A stretch of 64,000 nucleotides of DNA from Pneumocystis sp. 'macacae' (lineage: Eukaryota > Ascomycota > Pneumocystomycetes > Pneumocystales > Pneumocystaceae), in the NCBI GenBank assembly GCA_018127085.1, contig CM030727.1, positions 62,001 through 126,000 of the forward strand, written 5' to 3'. The notes under the pieces were generated by a model. It did not search any database and had not been told where the DNA came from. It saw only the letters and a program-made list of their open reading frames with translations. Positions 1 through 11,099 of this stretch are shown one piece after another. The translations under genes were made by a program, and so were the position numbers. Numbering within the stretch: the stretch's first letter is position 1; the number at the start of each line of letters is the position of its first letter.

Positions 1-920
1 ATGACACGAGTAATATCCGGCTGAGTAACAATGCTGAACGGCAATGTATAGTTCTTTTTAAGCAAAGCAGGAACCTCGGTTGTGCCATATAAAGAATCGA
101 GCAACTCAAATGCAGATCGTGTCCATATAATAAATCGTCCAAGATGACCTCCTGGGGCTAGCTGGAGAAGATTAAGAGCACGAACATTAACAAGCTCAAT
201 CCCCGGAACATTACGGAATGCCCTAACAAGCCCTTTGTCTTCCGCATAAACAATAAGAGGCCCCCTACGCTGGCGATGCCGCCGATTCCTCATTTTACCC
301 TTTCCTGCTCGGGACTTACGTGAATTGATCACTTTGACGATATCTGCATATGCCTTAAGAGAATTTAAAACCCCAATAGCCTCCCGTGTCTTATGAAGCG
401 ACTCTACTCTTTCTGAGACCACCAATGGTATTTCTGGAACCATTTCAATACGATGTCCCCGTGCTAACACAAGTGATGGGATTGCTGATGCTGCTAGCGC
501 TGACGAGATTGCATACCGTTTTTCATTCAAATTCACCTTGAAATTCCATTTTCTCCACACCTTTGTTGGTGCAAACATATGACCTCCACGGCACATATTT
601 CCATATCTATTCTACGTTAATTCCATCTATATTACGCGATAAACATACGCTGCTTGTCCCGCACGGTGCGTCCCCCCTCCAGAGACACGCGGAACACGCG
701 AAACAGCTCTTCCTGTCCCCCACGACTCTGCTGATGCCTGATGTCCTGCTCGAGAACTCACTGCGTACGGCTGTCTTCTATTTTTTGCAACTAATGTATG
801 GACTGACTGCACAAGATCCGGCCGTATAGGTGCCTCTAAAACACTTGGAAGACAAAGCGTAGAGCCCGTTAACCCCCCTGTTTCATTATAAACGTTGATT
901 TGAGGGCGATTTAACGCCAT
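1..920 (-). CDS. RPL4: 60S ribosomal protein L4 (uL4), 3' end beyond window
   Basis: This encodes large-subunit ribosomal protein uL4, which lines the peptide exit tunnel. The minus-strand reading gives [13 protein letters not shown], then the family blocks [20 protein letters not shown] and [12 protein letters not shown] 42-nt GTATGT...TAG intron (607-648) follows, and the reading continues as [38 protein letters not shown] and [13 protein letters not shown]. The sequence runs off the left edge at about the residue where the eukaryotic C-terminal extension starts, so the gene is partial. I chose the ATG at 920 because it begins the conserved N-terminus; an in-frame ATG at 944 would add eight residues. 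It is divergent from RPL15, and a HomolD-like box lies about 55 bp upstream. Confidence 0.97.
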
Positions 921-1480
921 TTTTTTTGTCGTTGAGCTGTGCACAAATTGTGTACGATTTTACACCTTTAAAGCAGTCACACCGATCTATATAGTAATAA
1001 TAATATAAAATAAATTGTAGAGCCGTTTTCAGGAAAAATAATGCATAAAACAGAGGATATTTAGTATAGATAGAAGTAGAGTCGTAGGAACTATTTGAGG
1101 GTCTGGAAATTGGACAACAATCCAAGAAAAGAGGTAGATAAGTGTTTAAAATATTAGAAATTTTCAGTTTTTAGACAATCAAATATTTGAGGAAGTTTTG
1201 CATGTATTCTGCATTATTATTGTGTTATTATTGTGTTATTAATATATTATTATGTTATTAATATATTATGTTATATATTATTATGCTATTAGTAAATTAC
1301 TAGTATATTGCGTATATTATTAGTATTATTAATATGCTAATATACTGTTTATATACTATCAGTAAACTAGTAATATTTTATTAATATTTTATTAATATTT
1401 TGTTATAACTGTAACGATCTTAGGGTTTTATACTTAGTACGAGTGAGAGGTTTTTTGTTACCCAAAACAAAAGATTAAAG
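921..1480. other. Divergent RPL4/RPL15 intergenic region with AT-rich tandem-like repeat
   Basis: No gene is seen here. Apart from the HomolD-like box, about 1200-1410 is a low-complexity run of imperfect TATTATTGTGTTATTAATAT-like units, with many TTATTA/ATATTA words. This looks like microsatellite-type sequence. The region must hold both core promoters. Confidence 0.6.
974..981. promoter_or_regulatory. HomolD-like box CAGTCACA upstream of RPL4
   Basis: The octamer CAGTCACA matches the HomolD element that replaces TATA at fission-yeast ribosomal protein genes. It lies 54 bp before the RPL4 ATG in the RPL4/RPL15 divergent spacer. The match is exact, but an octamer alone is weak evidence; its position upstream of a ribosomal protein gene supports it. 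A TTAGGGTTTT stretch (reverse AACCCTAA, HomolE-like) sits near 1419, upstream of RPL15. Confidence 0.5.
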
Positions 1481-2371
1481 ATGGGGTAAGCCTCACTGTT
1501 TTAAAGAAGATAATGATTATTAACGTAGATTGCAGTGCCTACAAGTATATGGAGGGTATGTGTATTCTCGAACTGAGTTTTGTGCTTTTTTTTTGGAAAA
1601 AGCCCGAGATGACGTTGATTTAAAAAGAGCAGTTGATAATAATATGTAGAGCTGTACAAGCACAAGCAGTCAGATGTTCTTAGATTTCTCCTAAGGCTGC
1701 GTTGTTGGTGTGTTCTTTGGTGATCAAAAACACAAGAATAATATATATAGGGAGTACCGTCAGCTAAATGTTATTCATCGAGCTTCACGTCCATCACGCC
1801 CGGACAAGGCACGCCGGCTTGGGTATAAAGCAAAGCAAGGATATGTTGTTTATCGTGTTCGTGTGCGTCGTGGAGGCCGGAAACGACCAGTACCGAAGGG
1901 GGCAACAAATGGGAAGCCTACTAATATGGGTGTAAATCAACTTAAGTACCAAAAAAGCTTAAGAGTCACAGCAGAGGAGCGTGTTGGAAGGAGATGTTCA
2001 AATCTAAGGGTTTTAAATAGTTACTGGGTGAATCAGGATTCTACTTATAAGGTTTTACAGAATCGGATCAAATGTATTTAATTAATCATGCAAACAGTAT
2101 TTTGAAGTGATTCTTGTTGACCCAAACCATAAAGCAATTCGGCGAGATCCCCGTATTAATTGGATCGTGAATCCTGTTCATAAGCGCCGGGAAGCTCGTG
2201 GTCTTACTGCAATTGGGAGAAAATCTAGGGGTGTTGCAGGGAAAGGACATTTGTATAATAATAGTTCCTGCGGAAGAAGGAAAATTTGGTATAACATAGC
2301 AACTGTAGTTCTATTTCTAATAGCTCTATAGGAAGAGACATAATACTTTATCTCTTCGTAGATATCGTTAA
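1481..2371 (+). CDS. RPL15: 60S ribosomal protein L15 (eL15), six exons
   Basis: This encodes large-subunit ribosomal protein eL15. Exons can be joined with GT-AG introns at 1486-1535, 1556-1649, 1708-1750, 2052-2097 and 2289-2331. The product starts [20 protein letters not shown], continues [48 protein letters not shown] and [18 protein letters not shown], and ends NTLSLRRYR. The whole eL15 family length is covered. The first exon is only ATGGG, a common ribosomal-protein gene layout. Donors vary (GTAAGC, GTATGT, GTGTGT, GTTTTA, GTATAA). Confidence 0.97.
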
Positions 2372-2735
2372 TGAATTTTATTTTGTATTTAAAAATTAAA
2401 ATTTATATTTAATATAACTAAATACTATATTACTTATAACCTTTTTTCTTTAGTTTTGAAATAATTGGATTCCTAATGCTATTTGAAATAATAAATAATA
2501 GGTTTAAATATTACATTATTTATACAGGATATATGAATATTTTACTATATATTTCCAGAATACTAGTAAATGCATTAAATATTCAGTAAAATTGAATGTT
2601 GAGTGTAGAAAGCCTTTTTAGTATAATTTTAAATATATGTGCTAGTATTATAAATGCTGTATGTGTGTAAAATCGACAAATTATTTTGAAGTTATTAAAA
2701 GTCCGTCATCCTATAAAAAATTTGATATATGGACA
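2372..2735. other. Convergent AT-rich spacer
   Basis: This lies between the stop codons of RPL15 and the STIMATE-family gene. It is AT-rich, and I see no gene, repeat or RNA in it. Confidence 0.5.
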
Positions 2736-3727
2736 TCAAGTAATAAAAGAAAATACCATTTTTCTAGATCCTAAGATAATATGTCTTTGTTTTTTTGCTA
2801 TGATGGTATCTATGACCCAGTATTGTAATATATTCATTCTAAAATTGAAAACATTAGTCTGTTTCAATAATAAAGAAGTATATTAACATTAAAGGAATAA
2901 ACTGTTTTTTGTGAGTTCATTAAAATAAAAACATATGGATAACATACAAACATAGTAAAAAATATTTGTAATTTTTCTTGACTAATAGTCCAAGAAAGTA
3001 ACCAATTAGCTGTATTATCTAGTATAGGTATCTTAAGAATTGGAATAATTAAAATCTTCATAGATATAAGGCCAATAATATATATAAACCTGTGAAACAC
3101 GTTATTTTTAGATAAAAAATTACTATATTATAAACATTTGTTTCAACCACCAAGTAATTCGAGGAGGATCACCATCATAGTCGCCTGATTTGGTCCCAAT
3201 ACAGCCCATAAAATTACAAACTTTTCCAATAATTCGGAGCATCAACCAAAGTATAGGAATACCCACAGTAGTATCAGTCTAAAACTACTTATACAATTAT
3301 ATAAAATTATATATTTTTTACCAGGATGTTTAAAAGATACCTAGTATAATAAATAAGTTATAATATTCAAAAAACAATATGCATATTACCATACACAGGG
3401 ATTAGAAAAGCCTTTTTCCTTTTCATTGAACCCAATAATATCAGAAATAAGTACATTCAAAGTATGAATTACACCAGCTCCAATAACTTGCTTTGAAACA
3501 TCAAATAACCTTACAACATAGTTAGAAATATCTATATTAATGGAAAAATATTATATTTATAGCGCATTTTCTGAAATTTACCATATTCTAAAAGATCGTT
3601 GAGGTGACTCCCAATGTCGTTTGATTAAGAGTGAAAAAAGCACAAATGTTCCCAAAATGCATTGGACAAGAAGCGAAAACGGGCCCAATATTTCACATTT
3701 TTGTATATTTCTAGAGATATTTTTCAT
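2736..3727 (-). CDS. STIMATE/TMEM110-family vacuolar or ER membrane protein
   Basis: This is a multi-pass membrane protein of the STIMATE family (human TMEM110, fungal vacuolar membrane protein). Spliced by eye, it reads MKNISRNIQKCEILGPFSLL..., LFDVSKQVIGAGVIHTLNVL, WYLLNILTDTTVGIPILW, SGDYDGDPPRITWWLKQM, FIYIIGLISMKILIIPIL, NWLLSWTISQEKLQIFFTM, FIPLIMNILQYWVIDTII. The order matches the family, including the FGDYG.PP-like loop and the C-terminal PLIMNxxQYWxxD block. At least six short introns are needed, and one internal exon (2888-2901) is only 14 nt. Family members act at ER-plasma membrane contacts in animals; the fungal role is less clear. Confidence 0.85.
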
Positions 3728-3956
3728 CTTACAAGAATTTATTTAGTAAGCTTTAAATTCTTAGATATTAATATCGAAATTTAAATTTAAGATTAAAAAC
3801 TATATATTTAATAAACAAAAATACATACCATTAAAATACAAATTATTTGAAATTTTACATAAAATATTTGTTCTGATTTTTTATTTAAAAATATTTTTGA
3901 TAATTTTTTTTAAAAAATGCAACGTTAATAAAAAGAATTATAAATTCTCTAGATAA

Positions 3957-4890
3957 TTATTCTGGTTTACTAACATGAACATCATTAACTTCTTTATTAT
4001 TATCATAATTAGTATTCTGTTATAAAAAATTAGTTTTTTTTTTTAAAAAAAGAAAATGTCTAACGTTTTTATTAGAATCAAAGAATTGACCTCGATCTAT
4101 CGACATTCCTGCAGATATTAAAAGAACTAGAAGAGTGATTCCCTTAAGCATTATATTACTATTTTTTAAAAAAATCTAAATAGGATTAATCTAGATACCT
4201 GAGCATACATTCGGGCTTGAACTAGTTTTTGAGCTCTGGTAAGATACTTATCCCTCCATAAAAATGAAAAAGATCCTATCATGCTTAATGCCCACGATCC
4301 TGCTATAATTTTCCATTTATTTTCTGAACACCAGTTTAAGAGGATAGTTTGCCAATTAAGTTTTTCAACTGATTTAATAGAATTAGGAGAACCATATTTG
4401 CTATCTTGATATTTTTTTGATGCATTATCTGTAGAAATTACAAGTGCTGTCTAAAAATATATAAGAAAATGTTTGAATAGCTAAATTAAATAAAAATTAC
4501 AGTTGCTATACTAGAAACAAAAAATGACTAATCAGATAACAATTAGCATAAAAAAATATTATGTTATTGAGGAAATAGAACTTTTATTGGAAGAGTCAAT
4601 TGTCTAAATTTGCTCCTAAAATAAATAGATATTTATTTCAGTAAAAAGTAAAAATAAATTAATGTACCATTTCTGATTTAAAATATAAGCACCCAGAACT
4701 GAAATACCTAATGCTATTATACCCGATTTAAGGCCTGCACGTACAATAATTTGGTAATGTTCTAGTCAGTATAAATATTAATGTTTTATCTACGATTTAT
4801 ATCTTCAATAAAATAACCTTCTTCTTCTTCTTTAGAATAAATTTTCTAAAAAAATAAATATTTCATATTTAATGGGATTTTAGGTACCAT
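3957..4890 (-). CDS. RCF2: Respiratory supercomplex factor 2-like HIG1 domain protein
   Basis: The product resembles Rcf2/Aim38, a mitochondrial inner-membrane protein that helps assemble and tune cytochrome c oxidase supercomplexes. After splicing it reads M|KIYSKEEEEGYFIEDIN, HYQIIVRAGLKSGIIALGIS, SKFRQLTLPIKSFFVSSIAT, then the HIG1 core LNWCSENKWKIIAGSWALSM...RDKYLTRAQKLVQARMYAQ and GITLLVLLISAG, ending HVSKPE. The R-x3-L-x9-R-x3-Q spacing typical of HIG1 proteins is visible. The first exon is the ATG alone, followed by a GTACCT intron. Seven introns are inferred. Confidence 0.85.
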
Positions 4891-6247
4891 AATATTATAT
4901 AAATTATAGTAATATTATAATAAAACCTAATTTTTTTGTAAATAATATAACTTTATTAAATCTTGAAAATTTATAAAAAATTAAATTAAAAAAACAAAAT
5001 TTTTATTTATTATGTAAATGAATTTATTTATAAGATAATGATTTTTTCTTAACCTTATTATTTAAATAGCAAAAACTATTTGTTAAATTTAAATTAAAAT
5101 TCTGAATAATTTAAATTACTATTTTATATAAATTGTACTACTTTATATTCATGAAATAAATCTTTTAATATTTAAGATAATATAAATTTGAAACTAAGTA
5201 CACAATTCATTATGATTATATATTTACTTTTTCCTAATATATTCTATTATAGATATTGTGTATTGTTTTTATTTTAATTTAAAAATCAAATAAATTTTAT
5301 TTTTGGTTAATTATAATATAATTACAATAATTATGTAATATAGTTAATAAATACAATACATATCTATAAAATGGCAAATTTAAAAATAAAATATAATAAA
5401 CCGATATTATATAAATAGATTTATTTTTTTTTTTAAAAAAAATTAAAACTATAAAACAGTTAAACTATATTGCCGATATTTCCTACAAATAAAAATCATA
5501 CAATTCAAGTATAATTTATTATTATCTAGATCATCTAAAATAAAACTTAATAAAAATATATCGATAAGCCAAAATGCAAAATTGAAAAATAATATAAATT
5601 ATAAAAAATTTGATATTATTTCTATTTTTCTCATTTATATAAATAGAAATAAGTTTTACCATTCTATACAAAACAATTATATAAAAATTAATATATAAAA
5701 TTTAAAAAATATTATTATAAATGTCGTTTTTAAGTGAAATTACATTCAATAGATTTAAAACATGTAATTTTAAAGTTACTTCTCTTCGTAAATTATTTTG
5801 TTTTATATTCATTTATATCATTATTTATAATGTAATTATTATTTTTGCTTTTTTTAACGAAAATAGTATAAAAGGGGAAATTGTCACCGAAAACCTATTA
5901 AAAACTTTATTTTTTTAACATTGATAAGAATTTTAAAAAATCTGTAAAAATTAACATATATTTATCATAGAATTTATATAAGAACATGCAGGATTTTAGC
6001 ACATCTGTTAATAGTATTTTAAAATTTTGTTGACAGTAAATTCCTTACGCATTTACGCGTACCTTTTATTGTTTAAGAATATTAAGGACGCTAAGGGTGC
6101 TCAGCGACTGAAATAGAAACAGTTGAATGAAAAATTGTTTTTATCGATTTTCAAACTTTTTTTTGTTTTATTGGTGTTTTTCTTTTTACACTTTGTATCC
6201 ATAAAGCCTATTTACTTTTTACATAGTGGATTCCACAATTTACATTA
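4891..6247. other. AT-rich intergenic region, 1.36 kb
   Basis: This is the divergent spacer between RCF2 and MPE1 and is very AT-rich. One doubtful small ORF (5721-5918) is listed separately. A single ACGCGT (MluI-box) hexamer occurs at 6055-6060, about 190 bp upstream of MPE1. I see nothing else. Confidence 0.5.
5721..5918 (+). CDS. Possible small membrane ORF, doubtful
   Basis: A 65-residue ATG ORF starts MSFLSEITFNRFKTCNF and carries one strongly hydrophobic segment of about 20 residues. I recognise no family. A GTAAAT...AATAG pair inside it could be an intron that removes the hydrophobic part. Compositional bias in this AT-rich spacer makes chance ORFs of this kind likely. Confidence 0.2.
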   Translation: MSFLSEITFNRFKTCNFKVTSLRKLFCFIFIYIIIYNVIIIFAFFNENSIKGEIVTENLLKTLFF

Positions 6248-7969
6248 ATGTCCAATAGTATATATTTCAAATTTAAGTCACAGAAAGAACCAGGGCGCAT
6301 TTCTTTTGACGGAGCAACTGGACTTTCAGTATTTGATGTAAAACGTGAAATTATCTTACAAAACAAACTTGGTACAGGAACAGAATTCGACTTAGCTATA
6401 TATAATTCAAATGATGAGGGTAATTTATTCTATAGAATAAAGCAAATTATTAATGATATTTCATAGAGTATGACGATGACACTACTATTATTCCTCGCTC
6501 CACTTCTATTACTGTACGCCGATTGCCACCATCTAAACCCGGGAAGGGTACTGCTGCTCGCTATGTATCTGGGAACCCATCTATTGTCTCGTACAGTCGA
6601 GCAGAAAGCTATTGTAAAAAACCAGTAGAATTAAAAACAAAACTAGCATCTTCTGTGTTTAATATAAATACTGTTGCTCGGGAAAAAAATGACCCAGAAG
6701 AAGCAGCAATACAAGCTATGTTTGCAGCTAGCGACGAGCAGTGGCAGGAAACACAAGATAGATTGGCAACTGCTACTCCAGTATTCCGCCCTAATAATAA
6801 AAAGTTGGTACCAGTAAATGTTCCGGATAGACCTCCACCTACTGGATATATTTGTTATAGGTGTGGGGAAAAAGGCATGTGATTAGTTTTGTTTAAATAT
6901 TTTCTTATATTTTAGGCCATTGGATTCAACTATGTCCTACATTATCTGATCCTAGTTTTGATGGTAAATTAAGAGTAAAACGTACAACTGGTATTCCAAA
7001 ATCTTTTCTAAAGACAGTTGAGAAAACTTTTGATGGTAGCTCTGGAAGTTTTATGGTTAACGCAAATGGTGAACATGTTATTGCCGAACCTGATAAGTAT
7101 TTTCTATATTATTGTTTATCACATTACTAATAAATACAAGTGCATCATGGGAAAGTTATAAATCTAAAACTAAAGTTTTGACAGCATCAAGTATTTATTC
7201 ATTTAAGCCAGATGATTCGACTTTAGAATGTAATTTATGTCATAAATTAATGAAAAATCCAAGTAGGATCCCTTGTTGTTCAGAAGAATATTGTGAAGAA
7301 TGCATTCAAACTGCCTTATTAGAAAGTGACTTTATTTGTCCTAAATGTGAAACAAAAGATATTCTTTTAGATACTATCCAAATAAATAATGATAGAAAAG
7401 AAAAAATTGAGGAATACATTAATAACAAAATGGGAAATGAGAATGTTTCTGTAAATAAAAAAGTATTTTATCAAGTTGTTTTGTTCTTGTTTAACTATTT
7501 TGATTAGTCATCTTTAGTCATTAGTAATACTGAATCTGCCCAAGAGTCAGAATTACCTATAGAATCTAAGAAAAGACCTCTTTCTGACAATAACATAATT
7601 CCCCAAACACTTTCGGAACAAGATAATCAAGTAAAGGATAAAGAACTTAATCCTCAGTTTTCGCAACAGCATGATATTTCATCGCAAATAAATGGAAATT
7701 TTATGCAATTTTTTTCCGATCCTTATATGTTAAATCCTTATATGGTAATGCCTATGGATTCTGCGGTGACACAAAACATTTATGGATTACCTTTATATAA
7801 TAATTATAAGCATTATCCTTTAGATATATCAAAATATGGATATTTTCCAAATCAACAGAAAGTATTTAGTAAAGAAGAGGATAGTCCTTATACACGAATA
7901 CCACTTAATGACCGTAACACTCATCGTCATAAAAGAATGAGGCATGCTGATTTTAGAGAATTGGCCTAA
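6248..7969 (+). CDS. MPE1: Mpe1/RBBP6-type cleavage and polyadenylation factor subunit
   Basis: This is an RBBP6/Mpe1 homologue, a subunit of the pre-mRNA cleavage and polyadenylation factor. It begins with the DWNN ubiquitin-like domain (MSNSIYFKFKSQKEPGRISF, VFDVKREIILQNKLG). The basic PPSKPGKGTAARYVSG linker and a CCHC zinc knuckle (ICYRCGEKGHWIQLC) follow. Then comes a RING/U-box-like domain (LECNLCHKLMKNPSRIPCC...YCEECIQTALL...CPKC), and the C-terminal tail is low complexity. Introns: after DE (about 6421-6467), within the zinc knuckle (6875-6915, with a GC-AG donor), about 7098-7140, and about 7462-7507. Confidence 0.95.
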
Positions 7970-8301
7970 TGAGAGCTATATTTATGTATATAAATGATTT
8001 AATGGTTTTGGTTTAATAAGAAATAATTTTAGTTATAAACATTATTTTTAGATATAATTGTTAGGTTTCGTAGAAAACATTATTCTAATGCCAAAGGCTT
8101 ATTAACAATTCTACAAATTCAAAATTTGAGACTAGAAACTCATTAATTTTAACATATAACTTATTCACCGAAATACATTAAATTATATTAAATTAAAAGT
8201 ATTTAAAAATAAAAATACTACTTCAAAATATATATAAAAACTATTAAACTAGTAGGTAGTATTATAAATATCAGAAAATACGCAATATTTATATTCTGTT
8301 T
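7970..8301. other. Convergent MPE1/RPA1 spacer
   Basis: This AT-rich 3'-to-3' region holds no recognisable feature. Confidence 0.5.
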
Positions 8302-10528
8302 TTAATATGAATTTATGGCTTCTGTAAGTAATTTACATTCATATGCCCAGTTAATGAATGATGCACTTATCACCTGATATCTTACACGAACAGCACCATT
8401 ATATGAATCCTGTTTAGCACGAACTCTAAACACATAGCTTTTGCAATTTGCTTCATGAAATATATTTAATACAGCCTGTTCATTTTCTTCCTAAATGAAA
8501 TAAATAAATAAATAAATTCTATTTATTTTTCTCACTTTCATTTGAACAATATCATCTGCAGATTTCCCTATAATTAAACGACCAACGTCATCAAAACAAC
8601 TAAGCCAAATTTGACCAGTATGATCATTAACAGAGATGGTCAAAATATAACTGTAAAAATTAACAAAAGTCAATTTACTTTCTATGCTAACCGATACTGA
8701 GGTGCTGGAAAACTTTTATCGCATTTTTCACATCTCCATCCCCCTTCATTATCTTCAATAACTTTTTTACTGCATCCAACAGTAGGACAAGAAGGATAAA
8801 ATGCGTTTTCTTGCTTAAAAAAGACTATAGTAGCTTTTATAGAAAAATAATCAGGTTGTTCCGCCATCCCAAGTTGTTCATCTTTGATTTGAGCAATAGT
8901 TTTTCTTTCCTCTTTGCGAATTGCAGTTACAGTTGATTGGTGAGTTGTAAATGATTCCTCTTTACCTTGCTTATCATACCATTTTTTCAAAGAATAAGCT
9001 TCTTCGATTTGTGGATTAGCAATTATCATACCACTATTCAACAATGATAATGAACGTCCATTAAATTCAGTAACTTTTAATCCTTTAAAAGCAACAACTG
9101 TCTCTTGGGGTATATTAAAATCTAAAGCATGTTTTCCCCAAACTGTTAAACGAACTGAATAATTTGAACTATCGACTATGAATATATCTCTTTTTGAATA
9201 CTAAAAATTCATTAGTATTATTCATTTTATAATTATAAAAACAACAAATTTTTGAGTAGTTCTTGAAGTAATTTCAACACTTTCATGAACTTCCTTTAAA
9301 ATTCCAATAACATCTAAATCATTAAAAACATCATTAAAAGGATATACTAACCAATAATCGAATCCTTTTCTACGTTATCAAGATCTTTTAAAAATACAAA
9401 ATTAAATTTTGCCTGAGGAACGGTAGATTGATCAGGACACTAATAATAGGTTTACTCAAAAATACATTAAAACATTACTACCAACTTTTTCAACTTCGGT
9501 ATCTCTTTCGAAAGTAAGTTCATATTCATTTTGTACATTTGAGAATTGTTTTTTAGCAATATTTACTCGGCATTTTGATATAAAATATACCTTGAAAATT
9601 TAAACAAAACACTAAAATATTAATAAAAAACTATTACTTGACCCTCTTGCAATATATCATATAACATATCTACTTGATCATTGAAAGCGGTTGCCCGGAT
9701 TTCACCACTTTCATCCATAAACACGCATGAAAAAAGTTTTCCTTCGCCTCTTTGGTTATGCCAATGTTTTATTTCAGTTTTGCTAGTTACACGTGCTTTG
9801 ATAGTCCATCTACAAATATTGATATATTTTTAGTAAAATTCAGACTAATATACCTATTTTGATAAGGCGATAGACTTTCAATAGGATATATTGTTGCAGA
9901 TGAAACAGATGATACGCGATTATTCCTAAAATTTTAAATTGTTTAAAAAAATTAAAAAAACCTACATTTCTTTTTGATTTTGCAATATAGGTACAAGTGG
10001 CTTATTCCCATAAAAAGTAGCCTGATTAATTGAAGGAACTTCTAAATTTCGGCTCTCTTCTTTATCAAGATTTGTTGAAGGTGTTTCCAGGCTAGTAGGA
10101 GTTCCAATTTTTGGAAGAGTTCCATATTGTTCCAAAACATTAAGATTTATAATAATAATAATTCTAGCACTTTAAGACAAGAAATATACATTTAAAAATA
10201 GAAAACCTTCGCTCCTTCATCATATTTACAGAAAATTGTGTTAATTCGACAATTGCTCCTTTATGAAGCTTTCCTGATACCACTAGTTCATTTTTTTGAG
10301 ATGCTAACATTGATTGTGCATAATGAATAGAATCGGATAGAACAACTCGATATCTCTCGACTCCATTATTTACAGATGTAAGCTTCTTTACTTGAAGAAC
10401 TTGAAAAATAGGCTTTTGAAGAGCTCCTGGTTGTGTATTTCTAATTAAAAAATCAGTGTATATTTAATTTAACATTAATTCAGAAACAAAATAGGCTTTA
10501 AAGATCCCACTGAAACAGGTTCTGTCAT
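8302..10528 (-). CDS. RFA1: Replication protein A large subunit (RPA70)
   Basis: This is the large subunit of the single-stranded DNA-binding complex RPA, needed for replication, repair and recombination. The N-terminus reads [74 protein letters not shown], close to fission-yeast Ssb1. The OB-fold C domain carries the zinc-binding pattern [10 protein letters not shown]...[13 protein letters not shown], followed by [21 protein letters not shown] and the end ...LLTEAINSY. At least eight introns with GT-AG ends split the gene. The start ATG at 10528 gives the conserved N-terminus. Confidence 0.95.
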
Positions 10529-11099
10529 TTCCAAAAAAAACAAATTTTAATAATTTTTTACAATTTTTAAATTTTTGATTATTTAAAGATATATCAAAAA
10601 TAAGTATCGCGCAAACACAATATAAAAAAGTAAAAAACTTAGAATAATATTTTAATAATGATTTTTATAAGATCAGTTACTAATGTAGTTAAAACTAAAA
10701 TAAAATTAAATATAATCCCAAATTGATTTAATCATATTTATAAAGGCATTAACGTTTTTAATAATGTTTAAGAAATAATAAATACCCAAAGGTGAGAAAT
10801 AATTTAAAATCTGAAACTTAATGTTAAGTACATGTAAATAAAGAAATATAAAAGATAAACAATTCAAAAATGCAAATATCTTGTATGTTTCAAAATATCT
10901 CATATAACGATATATCTTTGCAACTGTGATACGTATTTAGAAGTATAAAATGGCTCAGAATATCCTATGGATAAAGATTAATAAGATGGTCAATCTGTAT
11001 TAACTGCTGTTTTCGTGAAAAAAGCGAAGAATAATAACTAAAGAAGCCCTTTATAACCAATTGAAAATTATTATCTATATTATAATCCCTAAAAATAAA
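10529..11099. other. RFA1 upstream / VAC7 downstream spacer
   Basis: This is an AT-rich spacer. A 65-codon minus-strand ORF (10706-10903) has no family features and looks like chance. No RNA gene or repeat is recognised. Confidence 0.5.

Noticed and set aside
10706..10903. 65-codon minus-strand ORF upstream of RFA1
   Set aside because: AT-rich, F/I/L/Y-biased translation with no family resemblance; typical chance ORF of these spacers.
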